From positions 1 through 46,114 of the IMG/VR virus record IMGVR_UViG_3300049595_002240: a stretch of 46,114 bases of DNA. One strand, written 5' to 3'. The stretch comes from a virus. The position numbers were made by a program, and so were the translations under genes. Positions 15,516 through 23,815 of the stretch are shown piece after piece. How positions within the stretch are numbered: the stretch's first letter is position 1; every line of letters begins with the position of its first letter. Under the pieces are notes generated by a model that was not told the origin of the DNA, ran no database searches, and was given only the letters and a program-made list of their open reading frames with translations.

Positions 15516-16868
15516 TTAAACTACATAATAATAACCATCACCTTCCTCATGTAAAACATCTTTAAGTTCTTCAGGAAGTTTAACATTACTTCCACTTACA
15601 TTTAAGAAACCTAACATAGGTAAATCTTTAATACACGTTGGGATAGTCGTTAACTGAGGGTTGTTTGGTAAAGCAAGTAATAGTAAACTTGTCAAATTAC
15701 AAATACTATCAGGAACAGATTTAACCATACCACCTAATAAAAGTGTTTGTAACTTATCAAATCTTCCAATACTTTCAGGAACCTCAAGAGCAATTGTTTC
15801 TTTAATGTTTTTTGAAGTTTGGATAATTAATTGCTCCAAGTCATCTGGTAGGTTGTCAAATAATTCTTTAAATCCATATAATCCAACGAACTTACCTGCT
15901 GAAGATTCAGGATAAACAATATCAACTCTCTTACCATTCTCTTTTGCCAATCCTTTAGCAAATTCAGGTTTGAAGAATTCTTTAAGTTCCGCCAACTTAC
16001 CTTGTAACATTTCAACAATATTCACATTTCTATCGTTTCTATCCATAAACTGATTAGACTGAAAGTGCCATTGGTATCTTTCAACAGGTAGACCTGATTT
16101 CTTACCCAAATCAGAACTTTGATTAGGTAGAATTACATATAATGGTCCTTGTTTGATATAAGTGTTAAAGTAACTTAAACCAGGTGAAGATGTACACCAT
16201 CTTGTTTCACCCATATCAGGTTCGTGATAACCACCAAAGAAACAAGCCGCGTTTTTACCAAGTTCAGTTTGGTCTTCAATTTTAACAACAGTCCAGTTTG
16301 GTCCTTTAAATGCAATCGTTGAACCAGGGTATTGGTAAGTTGATTTAGCTTCTTCTTTTTCTTGTTTTGTTCCTTTTGTTTTTTCTAACTTAAAGTCCTT
16401 AACCGCATCAAATAATGTATCAACAGTCAATTTATTAATATCTCTTTTGTCAGCTTCTAATTGACCTTTGAATCTCTCAAACTTCTTTAAGTCGTCAGTA
16501 ACCTTGTATAAATCCTCAAGGTATAAGTCACGATATCTTTTAACTAATTGTTTATATTCAGGTGAACCAACTTCAACATCCGCTCTTTCATCACTAAATG
16601 ATGGTTTCAAGAAATTCTTTAATATCCAGTTAGTATACTTACCAACCTTAACAATTTCCATTTGTTCAGGTGTTAGACTATCAATATTTTGAAGTAAGCT
16701 TTGCGGAGCTCTTGTAGTAGGGTCAGCAAAGATAATAGTTCTCAATGTTTCAAAAGGGATTTTACCAGGTTCAGGTTTTCTACCACCTTTGTCAACTAAT
16801 TTATCATATAGAAGATTAAATCTTGAATCTTCTAAGATAATGTTTTTTAAGATATTAGTAAATTTCAT
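15516..16868 (-). CDS. Leucine-rich-repeat protein with capsid-targeting-like N-terminus
   Basis: This is a 450-residue protein. Residues 1-14 (MKFTNILKNIILED) form a short amphipathic segment ending in ILE, like T4 capsid-targeting peptides cleaved after (I/L)xE. A central domain (about 170-300) has WTVVKIED, GETRWCTSSPG, YFNTYIKQGPLYVILP and YQWHFQSNQFMDRND, a pattern I associate with phage proteins of unknown function. The C-terminus (about 330-440) has LRRs such as LPDDLEQLIIQTS, FDKLQTLLLGGMVKSVPDSI and LPMLGFLNVSGS. LRRs usually bind proteins. If the peptide is processed, the protein may be packaged and injected to act on the host; otherwise it may be a virion component. Confidence 0.8.
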   Translation of the reverse strand: MKFTNILKNIILEDSRFNLLYDKLVDKGGRKPEPGKIPFETLRTIIFADPTTRAPQSLLQNIDSLTPEQMEIVKVGKYTNWILKNFLKPSFSDERADVEVGSPEYKQLVKRYRDLYLEDLYKVTDDLKKFERFKGQLEADKRDINKLTVDTLFDAVKDFKLEKTKGTKQEKEEAKSTYQYPGSTIAFKGPNWTVVKIEDQTELGKNAACFFGGYHEPDMGETRWCTSSPGLSYFNTYIKQGPLYVILPNQSSDLGKKSGLPVERYQWHFQSNQFMDRNDRNVNIVEMLQGKLAELKEFFKPEFAKGLAKENGKRVDIVYPESSAGKFVGLYGFKELFDNLPDDLEQLIIQTSKNIKETIALEVPESIGRFDKLQTLLLGGMVKSVPDSICNLTSLLLLALPNNPQLTTIPTCIKDLPMLGFLNVSGSNVKLPEELKDVLHEEGDGYYYVV

Positions 16869-16892
16869 TTCTAAAGTTTTTATATAAATATA

Positions 16893-17735
16893 TCAATAAT
16901 TCATAATTAATAGTTCTTCCCCCATATTTTGTACCTTTCCTTTCTTTGCTGCCGCGGCTTTAGCAAATTCTTTCTTCTCCCATTTGTATTCCTCCTTTGG
17001 GAACCACTCATTCAACAACTGAAAATCGTAGTAAGATAAACTAAACTTACCTTTAATACCTTTCAAACAATCAGCCAATCTTTCGTGGTCTTCCCTATCA
17101 AAATCGTGGTTTGAGTAATAGTTCTCGGTTTTCCAGTACGGCGGGTCAACATAAAAGTATGTTGTTGGACTATCAAACTCTTTAATAACATCTTCAAAAT
17201 CACCCAATCTAAACTCTGATATTCTATTGAAATGTTCCACCCATTCAGGTTTAGATAATTTATCTCTAAAGGTAAGATATTTTGACTTATACTTTCCCTT
17301 TAAATCAATAAAACTTGATGTCTCAGGTTTTGAACCACTGAAAACCTGTGTCAGAACATAAGCATACTTCGCAGCAACACCATAATCAGGATAGTTAATT
17401 GTTAAACCATGAGAGAAAATTTCCTTTTGAAACTCATTAAATTGTTCTTTATAAACTGGTGGTGTTACTTCCACACCTTGTTGTTGACATGGGATACTAT
17501 TAATTGAGGATAACAGAGTCTCAGGGTCCTGAAGACACATAAACAAATTATAGTTCAAAGGATTAAAGTCGTTATAAACAACTCTTTTTAAATTAGGATA
17601 TTGTTTTAAATCCATGTTGAAGAAACACCAAAACATACCACCAAATGTTTCAACATACGTTTCCATATCTGTTGGGTAGAATGGGACAATCCACTTACCT
17701 ATCTTACTCTTACCTCCAATATATGATAATGCCAT
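16893..17735 (-). CDS. dam: Dam-type (D12 class) DNA N6-adenine methyltransferase
   Basis: The 280-residue protein has the alpha/D12 order: SYIGGKSKIGKWI at the N-terminus, SAM motif YVETFGGMFWCFFN (about 27-40), VVYNDFN (about 52), and catalytic DPPYWKTENYY (about 197-207) preceded by TYFYV. The length is typical of Dam and T4 Dam. It would methylate adenine in a short site, probably to protect phage DNA from host nucleases. No endonuclease partner is adjacent. The Ala/Lys-rich segment AKAAAAKKGK near the C-terminus is unusual for the family and may be a flexible loop. Confidence 0.93.
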   Translation of the reverse strand: MALSYIGGKSKIGKWIVPFYPTDMETYVETFGGMFWCFFNMDLKQYPNLKRVVYNDFNPLNYNLFMCLQDPETLLSSINSIPCQQQGVEVTPPVYKEQFNEFQKEIFSHGLTINYPDYGVAAKYAYVLTQVFSGSKPETSSFIDLKGKYKSKYLTFRDKLSKPEWVEHFNRISEFRLGDFEDVIKEFDSPTTYFYVDPPYWKTENYYSNHDFDREDHERLADCLKGIKGKFSLSYYDFQLLNEWFPKEEYKWEKKEFAKAAAAKKGKVQNMGEELLIMNY

Positions 17736-17761
17736 AAAATAATTTTTATCTAAATATAATT

Positions 17762-17899
17762 CTAATCTTGGTAGATATCAACCTTCTTAAGTTTTTTACG
17801 CGAATACTCCTTGCCGCATGGTACAACTTTTGTAATCATATTTCGTCTCACAATTTGAGCGACGTGACGTAAGTTAAGTGGTAGTATTTCCTGTTTCAT
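17762..17899 (-). CDS. Small basic hypothetical protein, 45 aa
   Basis: ATG at 17899 to TAG at 17762-17764 encodes 45 residues from MKQEILPLNLRHVAQIVRRN to VDIYQD, rich in Lys and Arg (net strongly positive). A perfect host-type -7 box (TATCTTTG) ends 4 nt upstream of the start, so transcription by host polymerase is likely. Small basic early proteins often act on host machinery, but nothing here shows a function. Confidence 0.65.
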   Translation of the reverse strand: MKQEILPLNLRHVAQIVRRNMITKVVPCGKEYSRKKLKKVDIYQD

Positions 17900-17903
17900 A
17901 CGA

Positions 17904-17911
17904 CAAAGATA
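17904..17911 (-). promoter_or_regulatory. Host-type -7 box for the 45-aa gene
   Basis: Minus-strand TATCTTTG is an exact TAnnTTTG box ending 4 nt before the ATG. No TTTG at the expected -33 spacing is seen. An exact TATAAATA is also present on the same strand at 17955-17962, about 55 nt upstream of the ATG. Confidence 0.5.
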
Positions 17912-17989
17912 TGTCAAAAAAAGTTTAAAATATATTTTTTTATTCGGGATATTCTATTTATATTTGTATTCAAGTTAAACGAATGGGGT

Positions 17990-18113
17990 CAACTTAATAA
18001 CCCAACCAAATCATTAAGTCGGAATTGAACCCCGGTGTGTTCAAAGGCAAAAGCCTCAACCGTTAGGTGAAAAAGATAGAAACCCTCATTACATCGGATG
18101 TTTTGGGGGTTTT
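17990..18113 (-). other. Structured noncoding segment with tRNA-like D- and T-arm sequences
   Basis: The 217 bases between 17899 and 18117 carry no protein gene. On the minus strand CACCTAACGGTTGAGG resembles a tRNA D arm and GGGGTTCAATTCC a T arm in the right order, with AGGC-TTTT-GCCT between them. No 7-bp acceptor stem or proper T stem forms, so this is not an intact tRNA. The ends can pair (AACCC-CCAAA with TTTGG-TT-GGGTT), enclosing about 115 nt, and ACAT-CCG-ATGT forms a further hairpin. It could be a decayed tRNA or a small structured RNA. Confidence 0.35.
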
Positions 18114-18115
18114 TA
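18081..18115 (+). terminator. Possible terminator facing the plus strand
   Basis: AACCC, a 21-base spacer that can form an internal ACATC/GATGT stem, then GGGTT and a T run could terminate plus-strand transcription and converge on the 128-aa gene. The same bases also take part in the structured tRNA-like segment, so the assignment is uncertain. Confidence 0.3.
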
Positions 18116-18116
18116 T

Positions 18117-18503
18117 TTATACGTAAATTTGGAAATCGTTTTTACCAGTTGTGTAAAATCTTTTCTTACGTATGGTAGTGACAATATTAATTTGAAAATT
18201 ATAACAATCTTGTTCTTCTAAATTGGTAATAACATTCAGGAATGGATAATCTTTTTGTGAAACTACTATTGATGAATCTTGTCCTAACTCTCCCTCTTTA
18301 ATACCTCTTAATATTTCAGGTAGTCCAAGGTTTAATAAACTTAAGATTTCATCATTAGTAATTACTTCATCTTTACCATGTCTATACCTTTGTGTATTTC
18401 CGTGCGCCGAGTTTTCAATAGATACTTTAACTTTAATATCTCCAAAAAGCTTTCCAATCCTTTCTTCATTTATTATTTTTACTATACAACTTAAAAGGTT
18501 CAT
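18117..18503 (-). CDS. Hypothetical protein, possibly phage barnase/EndoU-like nuclease fold
   Basis: The ATG at 18503 gives 128 residues; a GTG further upstream is less likely. The pattern SAHGNTQRYRHGKDEVITNDEI near 28-49, then LNLGLPEILRGI, then YPFLNVITNLEE and INIVTTIRKKRFYT, recalls small phage domains of the barnase/EndoU/RelE group (conserved H...R....H, a helix, then 'lNvv' and a final strand). That resemblance is weak and by eye only. It is divergent from the 53-aa plus-strand gene, with start codons about 20 nt apart. Confidence 0.6.
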   Translation of the reverse strand: MNLLSCIVKIINEERIGKLFGDIKVKVSIENSAHGNTQRYRHGKDEVITNDEILSLLNLGLPEILRGIKEGELGQDSSIVVSQKDYPFLNVITNLEEQDCYNFQINIVTTIRKKRFYTTGKNDFQIYV

Positions 18504-18506
18504 AAT

Positions 18507-18514
18507 TATAAATA
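18507..18514 (+). promoter_or_regulatory. TATAAATA late-type promoter box for the 53-aa membrane protein
   Basis: An exact plus-strand TATAAATA ends nine bases before the ATG at 18524. If it acts like a T4 late promoter, the transcript would be nearly leaderless. Confidence 0.5.
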
Positions 18515-18523
18515 ACACAGAAT

Positions 18524-18685
18524 ATGGAAAATTTAAAAAAAACCGAAGAAAAAAAATGTACTAAATGTGATAAAATGAAACAAAGTATCGTTCCTCAAGT
18601 CGCAATTGGGGTGTTAGTATTTAGTTTCACTATCTATGGTATAGTTGAATTTGTTAAAGACATTATTGAATTACTTACCAAGTAA
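18524..18685 (+). CDS. Small CxxC membrane protein, 53 aa
   Basis: ATG at 18524 to TAA at 18683-18685. The N-terminal 20 residues are charged with a KCTKCDK CxxC motif that could bind zinc, followed by one membrane segment (VAIGVLVFSFTIYGIVEFV) and an amphipathic tail. The gene is on the plus strand, has its own TATAAATA box, and its last 15 bases overlap the end of the large glycosyltransferase gene on the other strand. Function is unknown; the topology suggests a cytoplasmic CxxC head at the inner membrane. Confidence 0.7.
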   Translation: MENLKKTEEKKCTKCDKMKQSIVPQVAIGVLVFSFTIYGIVEFVKDIIELLTK

Positions 18686-20803
18686 TTCAATAATTTTATC
18701 TTTTACCATCTCAGATGTTATCTTTTTAGAACATTCAAACATTTTATCATTCCCCTTATTTATTGGACACCAATTCCAATCACCTGGGTCTAATCTAAAC
18801 TTATTTGCACATCCTCTACAAGTATTTTCAGGTGCACTAACTTTATAAACATTATCATAAGGTTCGTTAAACTCTTCAGTAAATCCTGAAATCAATACTG
18901 TTGGGATATCCAAAGCCCAAGTAACCCATGAAATACCACTTGATATTCCAATAAAGAATTCACAGGTAGATAACTCTTCAATCAGTTTATAGATTGAGCC
19001 AGAAGGGTTTTGTTTAGCACCTTTAGGATAAAAATTACCCATATACCCATCTTCCTCTTTTGAATAAATGATTACCTCATAACCAAGAGATATAAGATAA
19101 TCAGTAATTTCTTGCCATCCTTTTGGGTTATTCCAATATTTGGATTGAGCGGTTGAATGAATACCCAATCCAACTCGTTTTTTCTTTAACTTGTTAGGGT
19201 TTTTAATTAAAGGTTTTACTTCCTTATATTCCAAACCTAAAATGTCTGTCGCGGTTTTTTGTAATGGACCTAATTTAAAGTCACTTGGGTGTCTATCAGT
19301 TTTAACATTATCACCATCGTAAAACCAACCTATCTCATACATTGCGTATAGGTTATCAACCGTACTGCCAGGGGGGACAAATTGTATTTCAGGATATTGT
19401 TTTACAAACAAATCGTTAAAGAATGTTGAACAGATAACCTTACAATTATGTTTTTTTCTAAATTCCTCAGCGTAAGGTGCCCAAGCGAATGTATCACCTA
19501 AAGATTTAGAATCTAAAGCGATATATACTCGTTTGTTCTCCGCATTATATTTCTTTTCACTAATTAAATTACCTTCAGAGTAAATTTTTAAAGTATACTC
19601 ATCAAAATATTTCTTACTTAATCTGACCCACATATTACAACCAATCTCCTCACGATATTCACAGTCACCACTCTGATTCCAAAACTCAACCAAATATCGT
19701 TTATCACTATTACCCTTAATTTCAACTAACGCTCCGTTGATATAATGATTAATTACTTCAATTTTTTCAACCATCTCTTTTGGTTTTATTTCAGTATTTT
19801 CAAATACTTTATCAAATCTTTGTTTTGTCTCAAGACTATTCAAATTTTTTCTACTGTTAATAAGGTCTTCATAAATTCTAACCATCCTTTTAGTAATAAC
19901 ACTCCAATCGTATTTTTGTCTATCTAATTCAGTGTTATTTAAATATAAATCATAATTGTCAATTACTTGTTTAATACCACTAACTATTTGATTTACATCT
20001 CTTTCAACTATAACCATTCCTTCTATTGTTTGTGAACCCAAATAAGTACCAACAACGGGTATATTACAAGATACCGCCTCTAATAATGTTAGGTTTGGAT
20101 GTCCGGCTTCCAACATAGATGGATGTAAGAAGATTGAATGACTTTTATATAGTTCTAATATTTGTTCTTCATTTGGATTTGAGAACATTAAAGTTAACTT
20201 ATCGTAATTTAATAAGTCATTGTGATGTTCAAAGAATATTCTGTTATTTTCAGGACCAGCAACAGTAATAGGTAAATCTAATTTGATTGCGGATTCAATC
20301 GCATATCTAAATCCTTTTCTATCGTAGGTTGAATCACCACCAATACCATTGTTTGCTAAACACAATAATTTATGTTCAGTTCTTTTTGGATTGTCATTTT
20401 TAAAGAAATCAGTATTAACACCATGTGATAGATAGAACAACTTATCTGTCTCATCAAAGTAATCAACTAAAAACTCAGCGTGGGTGAAAGATATCACAGA
20501 CCTTTTAATTGCTTCTAAATTTTGTTGGTAGTTAGATGACTCCTTACCGTAATAAACAACGTGGTGGTCATGTAATGAGAAGATATAAGGGATACCTCTA
20601 TTTGCCGCTTCAATAGCCAAATTAGCCATATGAATATGAATAATATCACTACTGTTAGTATCTACCTCATTAAGATATTTTATATCACATTGGTGTCCTA
20701 ACTCTTTAATATTGTTGTAATATTCCCATATTACTTTTTCAACCGCCCCCCAACCATTTGGTGGTATTGTAATAATTCCAGGTGTTACTTGTGTAATTCT
20801 CAT
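18671..20803 (-). CDS. Fusion of GT4-type glycosyltransferase and TibC-like (autotransporter) heptosyltransferase, 710 aa
   Basis: The N-terminal half (about 1-320) is a GT-B glycosyltransferase of the GT4 type: ITIPPNGWGAVEKVIWEYY, then SIFLHPSMLEAGHPNLTLLE and IPVVGTYLGS near the nucleotide-sugar site. After a beta linker, the C-terminal half (about 415-710) matches the TibC/Aah O-heptosyltransferase family: YIALDSKSLGDTFAWAPYAE, RVGLGIHSTAQSKYW, FFIGISSGISWVTWAL, and the end WNWCPINKG...FECSKKIT. Four Cys (about 662, 665, 679, 691) correspond to the iron-binding finger of that family. TibC-type enzymes glycosylate Ser on surface proteins, so this protein may glycosylate a protein rather than a lipid. 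It is the last gene of the island. Confidence 0.88.
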   Translation of the reverse strand: MRITQVTPGIITIPPNGWGAVEKVIWEYYNNIKELGHQCDIKYLNEVDTNSSDIIHIHMANLAIEAANRGIPYIFSLHDHHVVYYGKESSNYQQNLEAIKRSVISFTHAEFLVDYFDETDKLFYLSHGVNTDFFKNDNPKRTEHKLLCLANNGIGGDSTYDRKGFRYAIESAIKLDLPITVAGPENNRIFFEHHNDLLNYDKLTLMFSNPNEEQILELYKSHSIFLHPSMLEAGHPNLTLLEAVSCNIPVVGTYLGSQTIEGMVIVERDVNQIVSGIKQVIDNYDLYLNNTELDRQKYDWSVITKRMVRIYEDLINSRKNLNSLETKQRFDKVFENTEIKPKEMVEKIEVINHYINGALVEIKGNSDKRYLVEFWNQSGDCEYREEIGCNMWVRLSKKYFDEYTLKIYSEGNLISEKKYNAENKRVYIALDSKSLGDTFAWAPYAEEFRKKHNCKVICSTFFNDLFVKQYPEIQFVPPGSTVDNLYAMYEIGWFYDGDNVKTDRHPSDFKLGPLQKTATDILGLEYKEVKPLIKNPNKLKKKRVGLGIHSTAQSKYWNNPKGWQEITDYLISLGYEVIIYSKEEDGYMGNFYPKGAKQNPSGSIYKLIEELSTCEFFIGISSGISWVTWALDIPTVLISGFTEEFNEPYDNVYKVSAPENTCRGCANKFRLDPGDWNWCPINKGNDKMFECSKKITSEMVKDKIIELLGK

Positions 20804-21486
20804 ATTAAACTAAAATTTTCATTTTTTCTTTTATCATAAGTTTCCCTATCTGTTGAAGCATATTTTTCATTCTCAATATCTAGTTCATCCATTGACCCTG
20901 GGTTAAAATAATAATGTTTATGTAAATAAATAAAATCACCAATATATGTTATTTTATTTAAAATTTTACCGACTTGAGTAAGTTCATCATCACAGTAAAA
21001 AGAATAATAAATAGGGTTAAATATATAACCAAATCTTTCATAATATTTTCTACCCATAACAGGATGTGTACAAATTAATTCATTTTGTATACCATCAGGA
21101 AAATGTAAAATACCGTCTAAATCAGGGTAAAACTCTAACATATATTTTCTAATATGTAAATCAATATTTTCTTTAGGAAATTCAAAATCGTCAGCAATAT
21201 TCATAACAATATCCCAATCAGATATTTTATTAATATTATAATTTGTGGCAATTATTTTACCTTTAGAGTCCGATGAAAATACTTTTATAATACTTGAATA
21301 TCTATGATTTAAAATAAAATTTTTAATTTCATCTGAATTCATTGTATCATCGTCATTATCTATTGAGACTAAAATTATACAATTTTCATAATCGTATAAT
21401 TTATCACATAACTCATTAATTACATTAATAAATTTTTTAGGTCTACTCCTTGTTGCAAAATTAAATAGGATTTTTAAATTTTTCAT
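20800..21486 (-). CDS. Glycosyltransferase-like protein (GT-A fold), 228 aa
   Basis: The start MKNLKILFNFATRSRPKKFI resembles phage and environmental GT2-like proteins. The region IILVSIDNDDDTMN (about 37-50) and WDIVMNIADDFEFP (about 91-104) supply Asp-rich DxD-like motifs for a metal-bound nucleotide sugar, and a later HKHYYFNPGS segment could complete the acceptor site. The sugar and acceptor are unknown. The stop codon overlaps the start of the 710-residue gene by 4 nt, so they are coupled. Confidence 0.78.
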   Translation of the reverse strand: MKNLKILFNFATRSRPKKFINVINELCDKLYDYENCIILVSIDNDDDTMNSDEIKNFILNHRYSSIIKVFSSDSKGKIIATNYNINKISDWDIVMNIADDFEFPKENIDLHIRKYMLEFYPDLDGILHFPDGIQNELICTHPVMGRKYYERFGYIFNPIYYSFYCDDELTQVGKILNKITYIGDFIYLHKHYYFNPGSMDELDIENEKYASTDRETYDKRKNENFSLI

Positions 21487-21487
21487 A

Positions 21488-22207
21488 CTATTTTGTAAAA
21501 ACTTTATATTCTTTATCTATAAATGACTCACCATCTACTTGAGTTGTTATTCTTTTATTTAAAACACCCATGGTCAATCTTTGTTCTGAACATATTATAT
21601 TGAAAAACGTGTCAGCACAATCCCATCTATGTGTTCTCAACTGGTTCATTATTGTTTTACGTGATTTCTTTGAAAACATTATACATTGTAAACCAATTAT
21701 TTTATTTGTAATAAACAATAAATCTTGATTTGGTATTTCCCTAACCACATCAGATTGGTGCCATCCATAATCTAAGGTTTTAGTATCACCGAATGAAAAA
21801 TAAGAAATGTCTTCCTGATTAACAATACTACACACCTGATTAACTTTATCTATAAACTCCTCAATCGGAACTTCTATAATACAATCACCTTCACAGACAA
21901 TTAAGAAATCTAAATCATTATCAAATTCAGATAAGATACCTATTTTAAATGCTTCAAAACATCCGTAGTGAGCCGGTGTTAAAGCGTTACCATATTCAGG
22001 GTCATTAACATCTTCATACTTACCCATTCTAACATTATGTGGTCTAACACTAGTATGAATTGGAGGTAAAGAAGCATATAACTCGTTCTGATGTAAAACA
22101 TATTCAATACCATAAGGGATTACCTGTTGTACAGATTTTCTTGATTCTTTTTCTCTATGTTCATTCTGTGTTGTCTGTAAATGAACTAATTTAATCTTAT
22201 AATTCAT
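21488..22207 (-). CDS. Glycosyltransferase-like protein, 239 aa
   Basis: From MNYKIKLVHLQTTQNEHREK (ATG at 22207; an ATG at 22228 would add seven residues and overlap the upstream gene). The segments NALTPAHYGCFEAFKIGILS and LDFLIVCEGDCIIEVP resemble GT25/GT-A enzymes, with ExD as the metal site (EGDCII). YFSFGDTKTLDYGWHQSDVV and GLQCIMFSKKSRKTIMNQL follow as in similar phage proteins. It probably transfers a sugar in the same pathway as its neighbours. It lies 1 nt upstream of the 228-residue gene. Confidence 0.72.
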   Translation of the reverse strand: MNYKIKLVHLQTTQNEHREKESRKSVQQVIPYGIEYVLHQNELYASLPPIHTSVRPHNVRMGKYEDVNDPEYGNALTPAHYGCFEAFKIGILSEFDNDLDFLIVCEGDCIIEVPIEEFIDKVNQVCSIVNQEDISYFSFGDTKTLDYGWHQSDVVREIPNQDLLFITNKIIGLQCIMFSKKSRKTIMNQLRTHRWDCADTFFNIICSEQRLTMGVLNKRITTQVDGESFIDKEYKVFTK

Positions 22208-22215
22208 ATGATTTT

Positions 22216-23811
22216 TTACGGTCTCCATAATCCAATACCACCAAACCCTTGTGAGTGTTGACCATTTAATTTAACATTACCAGATGACTTAGTACATACT
22301 AAATTAATTTTTGTACCTTCATCTAAATCTTGCCAAAATTTATAAACCTGACCGGCGTAACTATCGGCGAATATATGGTTAGGGTCAATGTCGTGGAAAC
22401 CAATCACACCACGTGGTGATAATAAATTTTTATATAATTCAAAATCATGTTTAACACCATCATATGTGTGGTCACCATCAATAAAAATAAAATCGTATTT
22501 TGGACAAAAATCTTTTACTTGTTCAAACATATCTTTAGTATGTGAGTCCCCTTGGAAGAATTTCCAATCTTCTCCGTGCATAAAATGATGTATAATTGAT
22601 TGTCTTGGTTCAATATCTACTGAAACTTTCTTACCCGTTGATAGTTTTGACATCAACCAAAAGGTACTACCCATTGTCCCAATTTCTAATATATTATGAG
22701 GTTTAAACCCTCCTAGCCAATAGGATAATGTTAATATTTCTTCATACACCTGCATGAAAATACATTTTTCCATCAAATCAAAATCCAAACAATAATCCAC
22801 TAACTCTTTTGGTTCATTAGTTTTTATAATATTTGTTTTTGTTGATTTAGAAAGTTGTTTAGATAATAAATTCACTATTGAATCGTAATAACGAATATGG
22901 TGATTATTATTACATAGTTTAGATGTGTCAACTAATCCATCAGGTAGTGTATAGTCTTTAGTCCAATCCAAATATTCAATAAAACCAATTTTATTTTTCC
23001 AATATGTATCGAATAATTTAAAACAAAGTTTTCTATCATCTTCAGTTCCTAATATATATTCATATAAAAATCCATCTCTCATCGGTGGATTAGGTGACAA
23101 TATAACAATACGATTATTATAAATTTCTTTAATTTTTAAAATTGAATTAAAGTAACTATCCATCAACTCTAAACAAGCTTCTTTTAAAGTAATGTTCTTG
23201 TTTTCACAATGTTTATGAATTGTGTATCTGAAATCTATCTCACCCAAATAGAACACTAAAACATCTTTTTCTTGTATCGGAAGAGAATCAAGTAACCCTA
23301 AGAAGTCACCATTAACAAATCGATTTAAACTTAATGAAGTCTGACTAACCCTTATAGGTACATGTCTCCCTACCCTATCAAATTTATTATTAGTATCGCC
23401 AAAACTAGCCCAAGCGTTTGAATCCCCTATAATCCAAGCTCTTTTAAGATATTCAGGATTAGATAAAGAATGATTACGCATTTCAAAAGATTTATGGTGA
23501 GTCTTAATTACCTCATCATATATTATTTGATTAGTACTTAAATCTTCAACTTTAATTCTAACACCAAATTTTAAATTAGGTTTTTCATTATTATCAATTT
23601 CATCAACACTAAATCGAGTCCAAAAATTAATATTATTTGGAATTGTAACAGTGTCCGAACCTGGTATGTATTCGATATTAAAAAATGGGTCTAGTATAGT
23701 TAATTTTATAGTACTTTCATTACTGATTGGATTTTCAACACTATAATGTATTTCACAAACAGATTCTGTAATTAATCGTTTTTCTTCCAATCTAATTAAA
23801 TTAAACTTCAT
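22216..23811 (-). CDS. Fusion of beta-domain, SGNH-like hydrolase and class I SAM methyltransferase, 531 aa
   Basis: Residues 1-115 look like a beta-sandwich. Next comes an SGNH/GDSL-like domain (about 125-325): WIIGDSNAWASFGD supplies block I with the nucleophile Ser, FYLGEIDFRY resembles the later G block, and the terminal NNNHHIRYY may supply the His. Residues 370-531 form a SAM methyltransferase of the Methyltransf_24 type: ILEIGTMGSTFWLM, then FIFIDGDHTYDGVKHD and GVIGFHDIDP. Together they could acylate or deacylate and methylate a sugar. The fusion order is unusual. Its ends overlap or nearly touch both neighbours, so it is an integral part of the island. Confidence 0.82.
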   Translation of the reverse strand: MKFNLIRLEEKRLITESVCEIHYSVENPISNESTIKLTILDPFFNIEYIPGSDTVTIPNNINFWTRFSVDEIDNNEKPNLKFGVRIKVEDLSTNQIIYDEVIKTHHKSFEMRNHSLSNPEYLKRAWIIGDSNAWASFGDTNNKFDRVGRHVPIRVSQTSLSLNRFVNGDFLGLLDSLPIQEKDVLVFYLGEIDFRYTIHKHCENKNITLKEACLELMDSYFNSILKIKEIYNNRIVILSPNPPMRDGFLYEYILGTEDDRKLCFKLFDTYWKNKIGFIEYLDWTKDYTLPDGLVDTSKLCNNNHHIRYYDSIVNLLSKQLSKSTKTNIIKTNEPKELVDYCLDFDLMEKCIFMQVYEEILTLSYWLGGFKPHNILEIGTMGSTFWLMSKLSTGKKVSVDIEPRQSIIHHFMHGEDWKFFQGDSHTKDMFEQVKDFCPKYDFIFIDGDHTYDGVKHDFELYKNLLSPRGVIGFHDIDPNHIFADSYAGQVYKFWQDLDEGTKINLVCTKSSGNVKLNGQHSQGFGGIGLWRP

Positions 23812-23815
23812 ATTA

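Noticed and set aside
17941-18116. Intact tRNA gene
   Set aside because: D-arm and T-arm resemblances exist, but neither the acceptor stem nor a 5-bp T stem nor a 7-base anticodon loop with a good stem can be formed.
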